Program-made: the position numbers and the translations under genes
Notes under the pieces: model-generated
What the model saw: only the letters and a program-made list of their open reading frames with translations
What the model was told of the DNA's origin: nothing
Databases searched by the model: none
In this document: one piece after another, positions 56,739 through 64,000 of the stretch
Numbering within the stretch: the first letter of the stretch is position 1
Layout: each line of letters begins with the position of its first letter
Source: Phytoactinopolyspora alkaliphila
GTDB lineage: Bacteria; Actinomycetota; Actinomycetes; Jiangellales; Jiangellaceae
Direction of reading: 5' to 3'
Assembly: GCF_010550695.1 (NCBI RefSeq)
Contig: NZ_JAAGOB010000001.1
Location: forward strand, 496,001-560,000
DNA: 64,000 bases

Positions 56739-56761
56739 CGCCCGGAAATGATCAACGGGCG
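56739..56761 (-). promoter_or_regulatory. Hairpin between leader peptide and sulfite reductase
   Basis: CGCCCG and CGGGCG (6-bp arms, 11-nt loop) lie immediately after the leader-peptide stop and 85 bp before the sir start. This is the position expected for an attenuation or anti-anti-terminator stem controlled by ribosome stalling at the leader's cysteine codon. No U-run follows. Confidence 0.45.
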
Positions 56762-56765
56762 ACGG

Positions 56766-56852
56766 TCAGCTGCGCAGACACATCATGCTGGCGACACGCC
56801 GGAAGTCCACGTGGCGACGGACCACGAGGTAGAGGATCGACGCGTGCAACAT
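56766..56852 (-). CDS. Cysteine-containing leader peptide of the sulfate operon
   Basis: A 28-residue frame ending RRHVDFRRVASMMCLRS. This matches the actinobacterial putative leader peptides found upstream of sulfur-assimilation genes (consensus like RRHVDLxRVASAxC near the C-terminus). A shorter version from GTG (19 residues, VVRRHVDF...) is also possible. The cysteine three codons before the end would stall ribosomes when Cys-tRNA is low, linking sulfur status to the operon. The regulatory role is inferred from position and pattern. Confidence 0.7.
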   Translation of the reverse strand: MLHASILYLVVRRHVDFRRVASMMCLRS

Positions 56853-56894
56853 GCCTGCCATGGTCGCACACCCCAGCGAGGAACAACGACGCGA

Positions 56895-56911
56895 CGTCCA
56901 TAATATGGACG
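56895..56911. promoter_or_regulatory. 17-bp palindrome overlapping the probable sulfate-operon promoter
   Basis: CGTCCATA-A-TATGGACG is a perfect dyad with 8-bp arms, 43 bp upstream of the leader start. On the minus strand it contains TATTAT, a plausible -10, with TTGTGA some way upstream at sub-optimal spacing. A repressor bound here would block transcription of the leader and the sir operon. The remaining 56912-57092 shows nothing definite. Confidence 0.6.
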
Positions 56912-57092
56912 CTGCTGTCTCACAATTTGTCACTCGGATGGGTGACCGGTGGCAGGCTCGACTGGTTCTTTGGGGCTTCGGTGCTGGCAGTCGCACCACG
57001 ACCGGCCTTTGCTCGCGGCCGCGCACTCATGGTGCCGACCCTCGCCGCAAGGATGACAGATCATTCCGACTTCGCTCCTCCGTCGTTTCTGT

Positions 57093-58742
57093 TCACCGTG
57101 GGGGAGTGGCGCGGTCTACTACGGCGCGGGTGTCGAGGCCGGTGGGCAGCAGGCCGAAGACTCCGTAGGCACCGGCCAGCCGCGTGGCGCAGTAGGCGTC
57201 GGACACTGCCGGCGGCGCGTATCGGATCAGCAACGACGCCTGAAGCAGCGTGGCCATTCTGGCGGCGAGGCTGCGGCCATGCCTGGCGGCGGTGGACGGG
57301 TCGGCCGCGGTCTCCCTGAGCAGCTCGTCGACCTCTGCGACGGCGTTCCGTACGAGGCCGGAAGAGGCGGGGCCGGCGTCGGCCGCGGCGTCCATTTCGG
57401 CTCGCCAGGCCTCGATCGCCTCGGACTCACGGACCAGCACCCGCAGCAGGTCCAGCGCCTGAATGTTCCCGGCGCCCTCCCAGATCGAGTTCAGTGGCGC
57501 CTCGCGATACAGCCGGGGCATGCCGCTGTCCTCGACGTAGCCGTTGCCACCGAGACATTCCAGGGCCTCGGCCACGACGTGCGGGGTGCGCTTGCACACC
57601 CAGAATTTGGCTAGCGGAAGCCCGATCCGGCGCAGCGCCCGCTCGTGCGGATCATCCGGGTGATCGACGCAGCTCGCCAGACGCATCGCCAGGGCGGTGG
57701 CGGCCTCGGACTCGACCGCCAGATCAGCCAGGACGCTTTGCATGAGCGGGGCGTCGTCGAGCTTGGTGCCGAAGGCGGTGCGATGTGCGGCATGCCAGGT
57801 CGCCTCGGCGACGGCCCGGCGCATCAGCGACGCCGACCCGAGCACGCAGTCCAGGCGGGTCGCCGCCACCATCTCGATGATGGTGGCCACGCCGCGGCCT
57901 TCCTCTCCCAGCAACTCGCCCCTGGTCCCGTCCAGCTCGATCTCGGCGGAGGCGTTGGCCCGGTTGCCGAGCTTGTTCTTCAGCCGCTGGATGGCGAACG
58001 GGTTGCGGGCGCCGTGGTCGAGAATCCGCGGGACGACGAAGCAGCTCAAGCCACCGGGCGCCTGTGCCAGCATGAGGAACACGTCGTTCATCGGTGCCGA
58101 GCAGAACCATTTGTGCCCGGTCAGCTCGTACCAGCCGTCACCGGCCGGTGCGGCCCTGGTGGTGTTGGCGCGCACGTCCGAGCCGCCCTGCTTCTCGGTC
58201 ATCGCCATCCCGGCCAGAGCGCTCGGTTTGGTTCTGCCCGACCGGAGCGCCGGATCGTAGTCCGGCACGACGAGCCGGCGCTCCCATTCCGCGCCGACCG
58301 CGGGATCGATCCTGAGTGCGGGCACGGCCGCATAGGTCATGGAGATCGGGCACAGGTGGGCGGCCTCCACCTGGCTCCAGGTAAGGAAGCCCGCGGCGCG
58401 TCCGGCATGAGAACCCGCGGTCCCTCGGCACCACGGGTAGGCGTGCAAGCCGTGGCCCACGGCCGTGTCCATGAGCCGATGCCACGACGGATGGAACTCG
58501 ACCTCGTCGACGCGATGGCCGTAGCGGTCGTGGGTGTGCAGCACGGGGGAGTGCGTATCGGCGTCGCGGGCCCATTGCTGCGCTTCGGCCGAGCCGGCCG
58601 TACGCCCGAGCGCGTGGAGGCTAGGCCGGTCGTCGTCGAGACCGTACCGGGTGAACGCCTCGACAAGAGCGGCATCGGCGGCAAAGACGTCGTAGTCCTC
58701 CAGCGGCGGCGCCTGGTTCGTCACCTCGTGTGTGTGAGCCAC
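57093..58742 (-). CDS. AidB-like acyl-CoA dehydrogenase family protein
   Basis: A 549-residue flavoprotein of the AidB group, longer than ordinary acyl-CoA dehydrogenases (about 380). AMTEKQGGSDVRANTTRA and ELTGHKWFCSAPMNDVFLML bind FAD and substrate. LKNKLGNRANASAEIELDG, RLDCVLGSASLMRRAVAEA and ECLGGNGYVEDSGMPRLYRE with LNSIWEGAGNIQALDLLR follow. E. coli AidB protects DNA from alkylation; dehydrogenase activity in the group is weak or undefined. GTG 58742 is the most conservative start. Its gap to the next gene carries the repeat at 58803-58892. Confidence 0.9.
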   Translation of the reverse strand: MAHTHEVTNQAPPLEDYDVFAADAALVEAFTRYGLDDDRPSLHALGRTAGSAEAQQWARDADTHSPVLHTHDRYGHRVDEVEFHPSWHRLMDTAVGHGLHAYPWCRGTAGSHAGRAAGFLTWSQVEAAHLCPISMTYAAVPALRIDPAVGAEWERRLVVPDYDPALRSGRTKPSALAGMAMTEKQGGSDVRANTTRAAPAGDGWYELTGHKWFCSAPMNDVFLMLAQAPGGLSCFVVPRILDHGARNPFAIQRLKNKLGNRANASAEIELDGTRGELLGEEGRGVATIIEMVAATRLDCVLGSASLMRRAVAEATWHAAHRTAFGTKLDDAPLMQSVLADLAVESEAATALAMRLASCVDHPDDPHERALRRIGLPLAKFWVCKRTPHVVAEALECLGGNGYVEDSGMPRLYREAPLNSIWEGAGNIQALDLLRVLVRESEAIEAWRAEMDAAADAGPASSGLVRNAVAEVDELLRETAADPSTAARHGRSLAARMATLLQASLLIRYAPPAVSDAYCATRLAGAYGVFGLLPTGLDTRAVVDRATPPR

Positions 58743-58802
58743 ACCACCACGGTATCCGCAGAAGGTAGCGCCCGGCCTGTGCGCGCGGGCCGGGTTCCTG
58801 AC

Positions 58803-58892
58803 GCATTCGTGTCGTCCTGGCGCACTTCTGTCGCGCCATAGAGCCAGTTCTGTGCCCAATACGCGACAGGAAGGTGTCAGGACGAGCGAATG
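58803..58892. repeat. Inverted-repeat element with about 30-bp imperfect arms
   Basis: The left arm 58803-58835 (GCATTCGTGTCGTCCTGG ...) and right arm 58862-58892 (CGCGACAGGAAGGTGTCAGG ...) are complementary with a few mismatches and one bulge, around a 26-nt loop. GTCAGGACGAGC occurs twice, at 58876 and 58895, the second copy running into the dehydrogenase's last codons. A separate GC hairpin (CCCGGCC...GGCCGGG, 58771-58794) lies next to it. It may be a terminator complex or a mobile repeat. It ends the catabolic operon. Confidence 0.6.
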
Positions 58893-58895
58893 GCG

Positions 58896-59825
58896 TCAGG
58901 ACGAGCCCGTGGTATGACGACGATCGGCGAGATACCGGGCGATGGCGCTCATGTCGCGATCACCGAGACCGGCATCCACAGCGGCCTGGGCGACAAGCCG
59001 GTTCTGTACCGACTGCTCCATCGGTACGCCGAGCCGTTCGGCGAAGCCGGTGATGAGAGAGAGGTCCTTGAGGACCAGGCCGAGACTGAACGCCACCGGG
59101 GCGTCGTCGGGATGCTCGAAGGCGTCGCGCTTGTAGTGGACGAACGGGGCACCGACCGCGCTCGCCGCCAACACGTCATAGGCGGCGGACCGGTCGATGC
59201 CGGCGGCCTCGGCGAGGACGAGCGCCTCGGACAGCACCTGGTTCAGGCTGAGGACGACGGCGTTCACGGCCAGCTTCATCGCCGCTCCGGCGCCTGACCC
59301 TCCCACGTGGAAGACTTGCCGGGCGAGGGCATCGAGGACCGGGCGCACCAGCTCCAGCTGCCGCGGGTCTCCGCCGGCCATGAAGGTCAGCTCGCCCTTC
59401 TGCACCAGCGGGACACTGCCGGAGACGGGGGCGTCGATCAGGCCGGCGTCGCACTCCGCGACCGCCTGTGCCATCTCCTCGACGATGCGTGGGTCGACGG
59501 TGCTCGTCTCGACCACCACCGCATCGGGCTGCAGTCCCGCCGTGAGCCCGTCGGCGCCGCGATAGGTGCTGAGGACGGCGTCGTCGTCGCCGAGGGAGAC
59601 GAGCACTACATCGGCAGGCTCGGCCGCCTCGCGGGCTGTGCCGGCCACCGGGGCGCGGACGCGTGCCGCGACGGCTTCGGCCTTCGACGCCGTCCGGTTG
59701 TAAAGGGCGACGACGTCTCGGCCCTGCTCGCTCAGCCGCACCGCCATCGCGGCGCCCATCCGCCCGGTGCCCACGACCGCGATCCGGGCGGCCGGGTGCT
59801 CCAGGGTCTCGGTCGCGGGGCTCAC
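58896..59825 (-). CDS. Beta-hydroxyacid dehydrogenase family protein (3-hydroxyisobutyrate/6-phosphogluconate type)
   Basis: A 309-residue NAD(P)-dependent enzyme. RIAVVGTGRMGAAMAVRLSE is the dinucleotide-binding fold. APVSGSVPLVQKGELTFMAG is the family substrate motif (DxPVSGs). The catalytic Lys lies in GSGAGAAMKLAVNAVV, and SLGLVLKDLSLITGFAERLG completes the C-terminal helical domain. GTG 59825 overlaps the SDR stop (GTGA). Likely substrates are small 3-hydroxyacids or tartronate semialdehyde-type compounds. It is the last gene of an uncharacterised catabolic operon. Confidence 0.93.
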   Translation of the reverse strand: MSPATETLEHPAARIAVVGTGRMGAAMAVRLSEQGRDVVALYNRTASKAEAVAARVRAPVAGTAREAAEPADVVLVSLGDDDAVLSTYRGADGLTAGLQPDAVVVETSTVDPRIVEEMAQAVAECDAGLIDAPVSGSVPLVQKGELTFMAGGDPRQLELVRPVLDALARQVFHVGGSGAGAAMKLAVNAVVLSLNQVLSEALVLAEAAGIDRSAAYDVLAASAVGAPFVHYKRDAFEHPDDAPVAFSLGLVLKDLSLITGFAERLGVPMEQSVQNRLVAQAAVDAGLGDRDMSAIARYLADRRHTTGSS

Positions 59826-60526
59826 TGGAGCAGCCAGCCGCCGTCGACGGGCAGATTCACCCCGTTGACCGACGGATTGCGTAGCAGAAACGCCACCGAG
59901 TCGACGACGTCGGCCATGGCGGGAAGCCGGCCGGTGGGTGTCCGGGACCGGAAACCTTCCAGGACCGCGGTGGGCTTGGCGCTCCAGTACGGGCTGTCGC
60001 CGACGATCGCCGGGTGCACGGCATTGACCCGGATCGGGGCCAGTTCCGCCGCCAGCGTGTGCACCATCCCGATCACGCCTCCGTTCACTGTGGAGACGGT
60101 GGTGGAGCCCGGATACGGCCGGTCCTTGGCGAGACCACCGAACACGACGATCGAGGCGTCGCGTCCCATGCGCGGCAGCACCGCGTGCACGACTTCCGTG
60201 TAGCCGACCAGCTTCAACGTGACCAGCTGTAGCGCTCCGGCCGTGTTGTACTCGGCTGCGGTGTTGTGATCCCGGTCGACAGCGGACAGCACCAGGTGAT
60301 CGACGCGCTCGACGCTCGTCAGCGCGGTGGCGATCGCGTCCACCTCGGTGAGTTCCAGCGCGAGCCCGCGGGCGGTGCCGCCGAGCTCCTTCGCCACAGA
60401 TTCGGCCCGGCCGTGGTCGCGCCCGGTCAGCACGACGTCGTCGCCGGCTGCGGCGAAGTGGCGGGCCACCTCCAGGCCGATGCCCGACGTCCCTCCGACC
60501 ACCAGCACGTGACGCGGATCGTTCAT
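59822..60526 (-). CDS. Short-chain dehydrogenase/reductase
   Basis: A 234-residue classical SDR. It has the cofactor motif VLVVGGTSGIGLEVARHFAA, with VVLTGRD after beta-2 suggesting NADP. The usual catalytic Tyr-x-x-x-Lys is not evident: the segment reads IVVFGGLAKDRPYPGSTTVS then TVNGGVIGMVHTLAAEL, where Tyr/Lys would be expected. So activity may be non-canonical. The C-terminus ends NGVNLPVDGGWLL. ATG 60526 follows AGGAGA and overlaps the cupin stop (TGATG). Confidence 0.88.
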   Translation of the reverse strand: MNDPRHVLVVGGTSGIGLEVARHFAAAGDDVVLTGRDHGRAESVAKELGGTARGLALELTEVDAIATALTSVERVDHLVLSAVDRDHNTAAEYNTAGALQLVTLKLVGYTEVVHAVLPRMGRDASIVVFGGLAKDRPYPGSTTVSTVNGGVIGMVHTLAAELAPIRVNAVHPAIVGDSPYWSAKPTAVLEGFRSRTPTGRLPAMADVVDSVAFLLRNPSVNGVNLPVDGGWLLQ

Positions 60527-61437
60527 CAATCTCTCCTGTCGTCGTTCCCGGCGAGCACCTCGCGCAGGTAGTCCCAGTCCCGGGCGAACCGGTACGAGTG
60601 CCGAGGCGGCGGCTGCGGCGCCTGTGTCTCCAGCCAGCGCACCCTCCCGTCGCCCACATTGGTGAAGGAGTGCACGCAGCCGACACCCGCCCAGGCGACA
60701 TCGCCCGGCTCCAGGATGTGGCGCTCCCCGTCGAAGCTCGCCTCCACGGTTCCCTCGAGAATCAGGTACGTCTCCTCAAAGGGGTGGTCGTGTGCTCCGG
60801 CCCGCCCCGAAGGCTCGTACTGAACCATGAACATCGAGGTCAGGTGTGCGCCAAGGTCACTGTCCACCATCATCTTGACGGTGATGCCGCTGTAGACGAG
60901 CAGTGCGGTGCGCATGCTGGCCGACACCGCCAGCATGCTCTGGTCCTGCTTTGTCGCGTCCATGTGTGCGGGCGTGATGGTGCCAAGGCTCCTCGTACGC
61001 GGGTCGCGGACGTCCACCGGGACGGGATCGTGCTTGACGAACTCCGGCACCAGGAAGGTGTCGTCGTCCATGCGTTCGCGAGGTTGCGGCCCCTGCATCT
61101 CCGCCCAGCGCACGGCGTCGTCGCCCTCCGTTCGCCAGGCGTGCGGCACGCCCACCGGGATCAGACCGTAGTCGCCGGCCCCGACCCGGTATGAGGCCTC
61201 CGGTGTGTCCACGATGGCCGCCCCGTCGAGGACGTGGAAGCTCTCCTCGAAGGCGTGGACGTGCGCCGGCAGGGCGCTGCCGGGATCGAGTTCGCAGATG
61301 CCGAACCCGGTGTGTACCGCCCCGGCCTGCTCACCGACCACCGTCCAGCGCCGGTAGCCGGTCGCCTCCGACGACCAGCCCGGTGGCCGCGCGTAGGACG
61401 CCTGCGCGGCACGCCGGACCAGATGCCGCCCGTTCAC
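60526..61437 (-). CDS. Two-cupin-domain (bicupin) protein
   Basis: A 303-residue protein with two cupin folds. The first has HVHAFEESFHVLDGAAIV and VPHAWR. The second has AGAHDHPFEETYLILEGTVE and GCVHSFTNVGDG, giving a complete His-His-Glu-His metal site. Similar bicupins include ureidoglycine aminohydrolase and aromatic or diketone dioxygenases. Which reaction applies is unknown. GTG 61437 overlaps the amidohydrolase stop (GTGA). Confidence 0.9.
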   Translation of the reverse strand: MNGRHLVRRAAQASYARPPGWSSEATGYRRWTVVGEQAGAVHTGFGICELDPGSALPAHVHAFEESFHVLDGAAIVDTPEASYRVGAGDYGLIPVGVPHAWRTEGDDAVRWAEMQGPQPRERMDDDTFLVPEFVKHDPVPVDVRDPRTRSLGTITPAHMDATKQDQSMLAVSASMRTALLVYSGITVKMMVDSDLGAHLTSMFMVQYEPSGRAGAHDHPFEETYLILEGTVEASFDGERHILEPGDVAWAGVGCVHSFTNVGDGRVRWLETQAPQPPPRHSYRFARDWDYLREVLAGNDDRRD

Positions 61438-62789
61438 GCGGCCGCCGTCGCCTTAGCGGTGGCGTTCACCAGGTGGTCGCGAGAGGCTTCCACGAGCTCC
61501 CTGGCGCGGTCGATATCTCCCACGAGCTTCCCGTCGCGCTTGCGGACGGTGCCGTCGACGATCACGGTGTCCACGTTGCTCACGTCGGCGCACAGGACGA
61601 CGGCCGCGACCGGATCGATCACCGGCGCGACGTTGACGGCGCGGGCGTCGATCAAGACCACGTCGGCCTGCTTGCCCGGGGTGAGCGAGCCGGTGCGATC
61701 CTCCAGCCCCGCGACGTGGGCGCCATTGATCGTCGCCATCTCCAGCATCTGCCGGGCTGTCAGCATCGTCGCGGGCACCCCGGTGTTTGCCTCCCAGCAG
61801 GTGGCGTTGACACGCGCCCGCTCACCGCCGAATGCTGCTCGCATCTGGGTGAACATGTCACCCGGCACGGTGGTGACGACATCGACGGAGAGACTGGGCC
61901 GCAACCCGAACTGGTAGGACTTGTTCACCGGCGGCCAGCCGTGGCCCATCTGCATCTCGACCTGGGCGGCGATCGAGATCGTGCCGCCGGTGTCCGCCAC
62001 TCGCTGCCATTCGTGATCGCTGAAGTAACAAGAGTGGATGTAGGTGGTGTCCGGCCCGAGCAGACCGAGGCGGTCCAGCTGCTCCACCATGGCGTAGCGG
62101 CCCGCCAGCCGGCCCATGGCCACGTGCACAGTGATGGGGATGCCCAGCTCGCGTGCCAGACCCCATTCGGCGGTGACGACGTCGTCCTGGCAGAAGCCCG
62201 GTCCCCGGGTGGCCAGAGCCAGCGTCAGCAGGCCGTCGTCGCCTGGGAAGTAGGTCTCACGCACCCGGCGGACGTCGTCGCCGGGGATGACCTCCGCGCT
62301 GTTGAACCAGTACTTGGCCAGCGAGGTGTTGGCCGATCCGTAGGCGTACTGAGCCCGGATGCCGGTGTCTCGAAGTGCGGTGACGGCGGCATCGGGATGC
62401 TCGGGAGTGTTGTTGATGTGCGACCAGTCCACGAGTGTGGTGATCCCCGCGTTGAGGCACTCGAGCGAGCCGGCCAGGTTGCTCGCGTACACGTCGTCGG
62501 GGCGGTACGCCGGTGCGAACGTGTCGAGAACGTCGACGAAGTAGTCGTCGAGGGTCGCGTTGGGCGCGCAGCCGCGGATCGCCGCTTCCCAGGTGTGCCG
62601 GTGCGTGTCGACGAAACCCGGGATCACGATATGGCCGGTGGCGTCGATGACCTCCGCATCGGCCTCGATGTGCTGGTCGACGGCGGCGATCTTGGCATCC
62701 TCGATCAGGATGTCTCCCTGGGGCAGGTCGCCGAGCTGCGGGTCCATGGTCAGCACGTGGCCGCCACGGAGAAGCATCCGGTGAGTCAT
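61434..62789 (-). CDS. Amidohydrolase (TrzA/AtzB/SAH-deaminase-like)
   Basis: A 451-residue metal-dependent hydrolase of the cytosine-deaminase-like branch. Metal ligands lie in IPGFVDTHRHTWEAAIRG (HxH), ITVHVAMGRLAG and YIHSCYFSDHEW. The aspartate is in SLSVDVVTTVPGDMFTQMR. The C-terminus LTPGKQADVVLID is the usual composite beta domain. It removes an amino or alkylamino group from, or opens a ring of, a nitrogenous compound. It starts the coupled amidohydrolase-cupin-SDR-dehydrogenase stretch, 67 bp after E1 beta. Confidence 0.93.
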   Translation of the reverse strand: MTHRMLLRGGHVLTMDPQLGDLPQGDILIEDAKIAAVDQHIEADAEVIDATGHIVIPGFVDTHRHTWEAAIRGCAPNATLDDYFVDVLDTFAPAYRPDDVYASNLAGSLECLNAGITTLVDWSHINNTPEHPDAAVTALRDTGIRAQYAYGSANTSLAKYWFNSAEVIPGDDVRRVRETYFPGDDGLLTLALATRGPGFCQDDVVTAEWGLARELGIPITVHVAMGRLAGRYAMVEQLDRLGLLGPDTTYIHSCYFSDHEWQRVADTGGTISIAAQVEMQMGHGWPPVNKSYQFGLRPSLSVDVVTTVPGDMFTQMRAAFGGERARVNATCWEANTGVPATMLTARQMLEMATINGAHVAGLEDRTGSLTPGKQADVVLIDARAVNVAPVIDPVAAVVLCADVSNVDTVIVDGTVRKRDGKLVGDIDRARELVEASRDHLVNATAKATAAA

Positions 62790-62856
62790 CTCTTGTCTCC
62801 CTCTTGTGCGAGTCGTCGTTGACTGTGGGGACGTCGGGTTCAGGCGGTCGGGGCGG

Positions 62857-63837
62857 TCAGTAGGCGACGAGGGTCCGGATCTGGTCGACGATCGCGTCGG
62901 CCGTAGGGATGACGCGGTCCTCTAGTGCGTCGGCGAACGGAAGGGGAACGCAGGCGCCCGCGATCCGCTTGACCGGGGCGTCGAGCAGGTCGAAGCCCTC
63001 GTCGGCGACGATCGACACCAGCGTGCCGCCCCATCCGCCCTGGTAGGGGTTCTCTTCGACGACCACCAGGCGCGATGTGCGCTCCAGCGAAGTGAGCACG
63101 GTGCGGACATCGAGCGGGATCAGGCAGCGTAAGTCGATCACCTCGGCCGAGATGTCCTTTTCGGCGAGCCGGTCCGCCGCGGCCAGCGCCGTGGCCACTG
63201 TGGAGGCCAGGGCGACGACGGTGACGTCAGTGCCTTCCCGCACGATCCCGGCCTGCCCGAACTCGAGGACATGGTCAGGTGGGGCGGGCTCGCCCTTGCT
63301 CGCGAACAGCCCCTTGTGCTCGAAGAAGACGACCGGGTCGTCGCTGCGGACGGCGGCAGCCATCAGGCCGACGACGTCCGCCGGGGTCGACGGCGCGGCG
63401 ATCTTGAGTCCGGGGACCGCGAAGGCCCAGTTCTCCACGGCCTGGGAGTGCTGAGCTCCGAAGCCGAGCCCGCCTCCGTTCGCGGTGCGGATCACCAGCG
63501 GCACGGTGACCTGACCGCCCGTCATGTACCGGACCTTGGGGATCTCGTTGGCCAGGTAGTCCCAGCAGCAGGCGAGGAAGTCGCTGAACATGATCTCGGC
63601 GATCGGCCGGACTCCGGTCATCGCCGCGCCCATCGCCGCGCCGACGATGGCTTGCTCGGAGATCGGTGTGTCGCGGACGCGTTCCGGACCGAACTCGTCC
63701 AGCAGGCCGACCGTGGTCTTGAAGACACCGCCGGCGGCGCCGATGTCCTCGCCGATGCAGACGACGCTGGGGTCGCGCCGCATCTCGCGGGCGATACCGT
63801 CGGCCACCGCGTCGCGGTAGGTGATCACGTCCGCCAT
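62857..63837 (-). CDS. 2-oxoacid/acetoin dehydrogenase E1 component, beta subunit
   Basis: A 326-residue transketolase-fold subunit. MADVITYRDAVADGIAREM, GEDIGAAGGVFKTTVGLLDE, DTPISEQAIVGAAMGAAMTG, EIMFSDFLACCWDYLANEIP and the C-terminal AGACVPLPFADALEDRVIPT are typical of PDH/branched-chain/acetoin dehydrogenase E1 beta. It pairs with the E1 alpha encoded just upstream, whose stop lies 13 bp inside this gene. No E2 or E3 is visible in the window, so the oxoacid and acceptor are undetermined. Confidence 0.95.
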   Translation of the reverse strand: MADVITYRDAVADGIAREMRRDPSVVCIGEDIGAAGGVFKTTVGLLDEFGPERVRDTPISEQAIVGAAMGAAMTGVRPIAEIMFSDFLACCWDYLANEIPKVRYMTGGQVTVPLVIRTANGGGLGFGAQHSQAVENWAFAVPGLKIAAPSTPADVVGLMAAAVRSDDPVVFFEHKGLFASKGEPAPPDHVLEFGQAGIVREGTDVTVVALASTVATALAAADRLAEKDISAEVIDLRCLIPLDVRTVLTSLERTSRLVVVEENPYQGGWGGTLVSIVADEGFDLLDAPVKRIAGACVPLPFADALEDRVIPTADAIVDQIRTLVAY

Positions 63838-64000
63838 GTGCTGCCTCCGTCGGCCCAGACATCCGTGAACGCCTCGGCCGGGTCGGCTTCTGGCGCGTTC
63901 TTGGCGGCGTCGACCGCTGCCTCGACCACGCCGGCCGCATGGGCGTCGGCCTGCTGTAGCTCGTCGGCGGAGACACCCAGCGACTCGAGCCGCTGCCGGG
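63825..64000 (-). CDS. 2-oxoacid/acetoin dehydrogenase E1 component, alpha subunit (C-terminal fragment)
   Basis: The last 57 or so codons of a gene that begins beyond the window. The visible part reads RQRLESLGVSADELQQADAH, then AAVDAAKNAPEADPAEAFTD and VWADGGSTWRT before the stop at 63825. This is the usual E1-alpha tail, where a helix precedes a proline-containing PxPDP-like turn and TDVYA. The stop overlaps the E1 beta start by 13 bases. The thiamine-binding region is outside the window. Confidence 0.85.
   Translation of the reverse strand, partial: RQRLESLGVSADELQQADAHAAGVVEAAVDAAKNAPEADPAEAFTDVWADGGSTWRT

Noticed and set aside
56851-57168. A 105-codon plus-strand frame opposite the leader peptide
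   Set aside because: No ribosome-binding site or domain, and it overlaps the palindrome, the sulfate promoter and the acyl-CoA dehydrogenase end.

Overview
The window is high-GC DNA from an actinomycete (Actinomycetota). The markers are the actinobacterial families DUF4193, DUF3710, DUF3159 and DUF3000, a HemQ-type haem branch, many GTG starts, and pervasive GTGA/ATGA start-stop overlaps. Gene order across the left 30 kb (DUF4193, dut, DUF3710, DUF3159, a TrkA pair, a TRAM methyltransferase, then dxs, rnd, hemE, hemG, hemQ) recalls the Mycobacterium tuberculosis Rv2699c-Rv2676c neighbourhood, from memory. Species cannot be fixed; a non-mycobacterial soil or marine lineage is likely. I see no tRNA, rRNA, CRISPR array, prophage or transposase.

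Layout. 1-1.2 kb: a LacI regulator with its own operator array, ahead of a truncated gene at the window edge that begins like a secretion signal. 1.5-7.9 kb: the conserved housekeeping block. A six-copy 13-bp repeat cluster lies between the convergent DUF3159 and TrkA genes. 7.9-8.2 kb: a decayed LuxR-type response regulator. 8.2-16.3 kb: lipoprotein, aconitase, membrane proteins, dxs and an epimerase. 16.4-19.8 kb: a fadB/fadA-type beta-oxidation pair under a palindromic operator. 19.8-29.6 kb: AlkD-like protein, FAD oxidoreductase, WYL regulator, RNase D, DUF3000, and hemE/hemG/hemQ (coproporphyrin-dependent haem synthesis). 29.6-35.3 kb: acetyltransferase, mini-GntR, msrB, an AEP/LigD-type polymerase, an ATP-dependent DNA ligase, a RibD-like reductase and a ZapE-like ATPase. 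35.4-39.2 kb: a LacI-uxaC-fructuronate reductase hexuronate operon with two matching operators. 39.2-41.5 kb: a HelD-type helicase with an unusual start region.

41.6-50.8 kb is the most distinctive part. It is a minus-strand one-carbon locus running DmdA/LigM-like GcvT demethylase, MetF, formate-tetrahydrofolate ligase, FAD-GcvT dimethylglycine-dehydrogenase-like fusion, EtfB, EtfA and an IclR regulator. The genes read as a complete route: methyl groups move from an unknown methylated substrate onto tetrahydrofolate and are oxidised to formate, and the oxidoreductase passes electrons to the ETF.

51-56.9 kb: a minimal Smr protein, a secreted M14 peptidase, a MITE-like inverted repeat, and an assimilatory sulfate operon (sulfite reductase, an uncatalogued 50-aa zinc-ribbon protein, cysH, siroheme synthase). 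That operon is preceded by a cysteine-containing leader peptide, a hairpin and a 17-bp palindrome. 57-64 kb: an AidB-like acyl-CoA dehydrogenase, a second inverted-repeat element, and a tightly overlapped minus-strand catabolic operon (2-oxoacid dehydrogenase E1 alpha/beta, amidohydrolase, bicupin, SDR, beta-hydroxyacid dehydrogenase) for an unidentified compound. The window ends inside E1 alpha.
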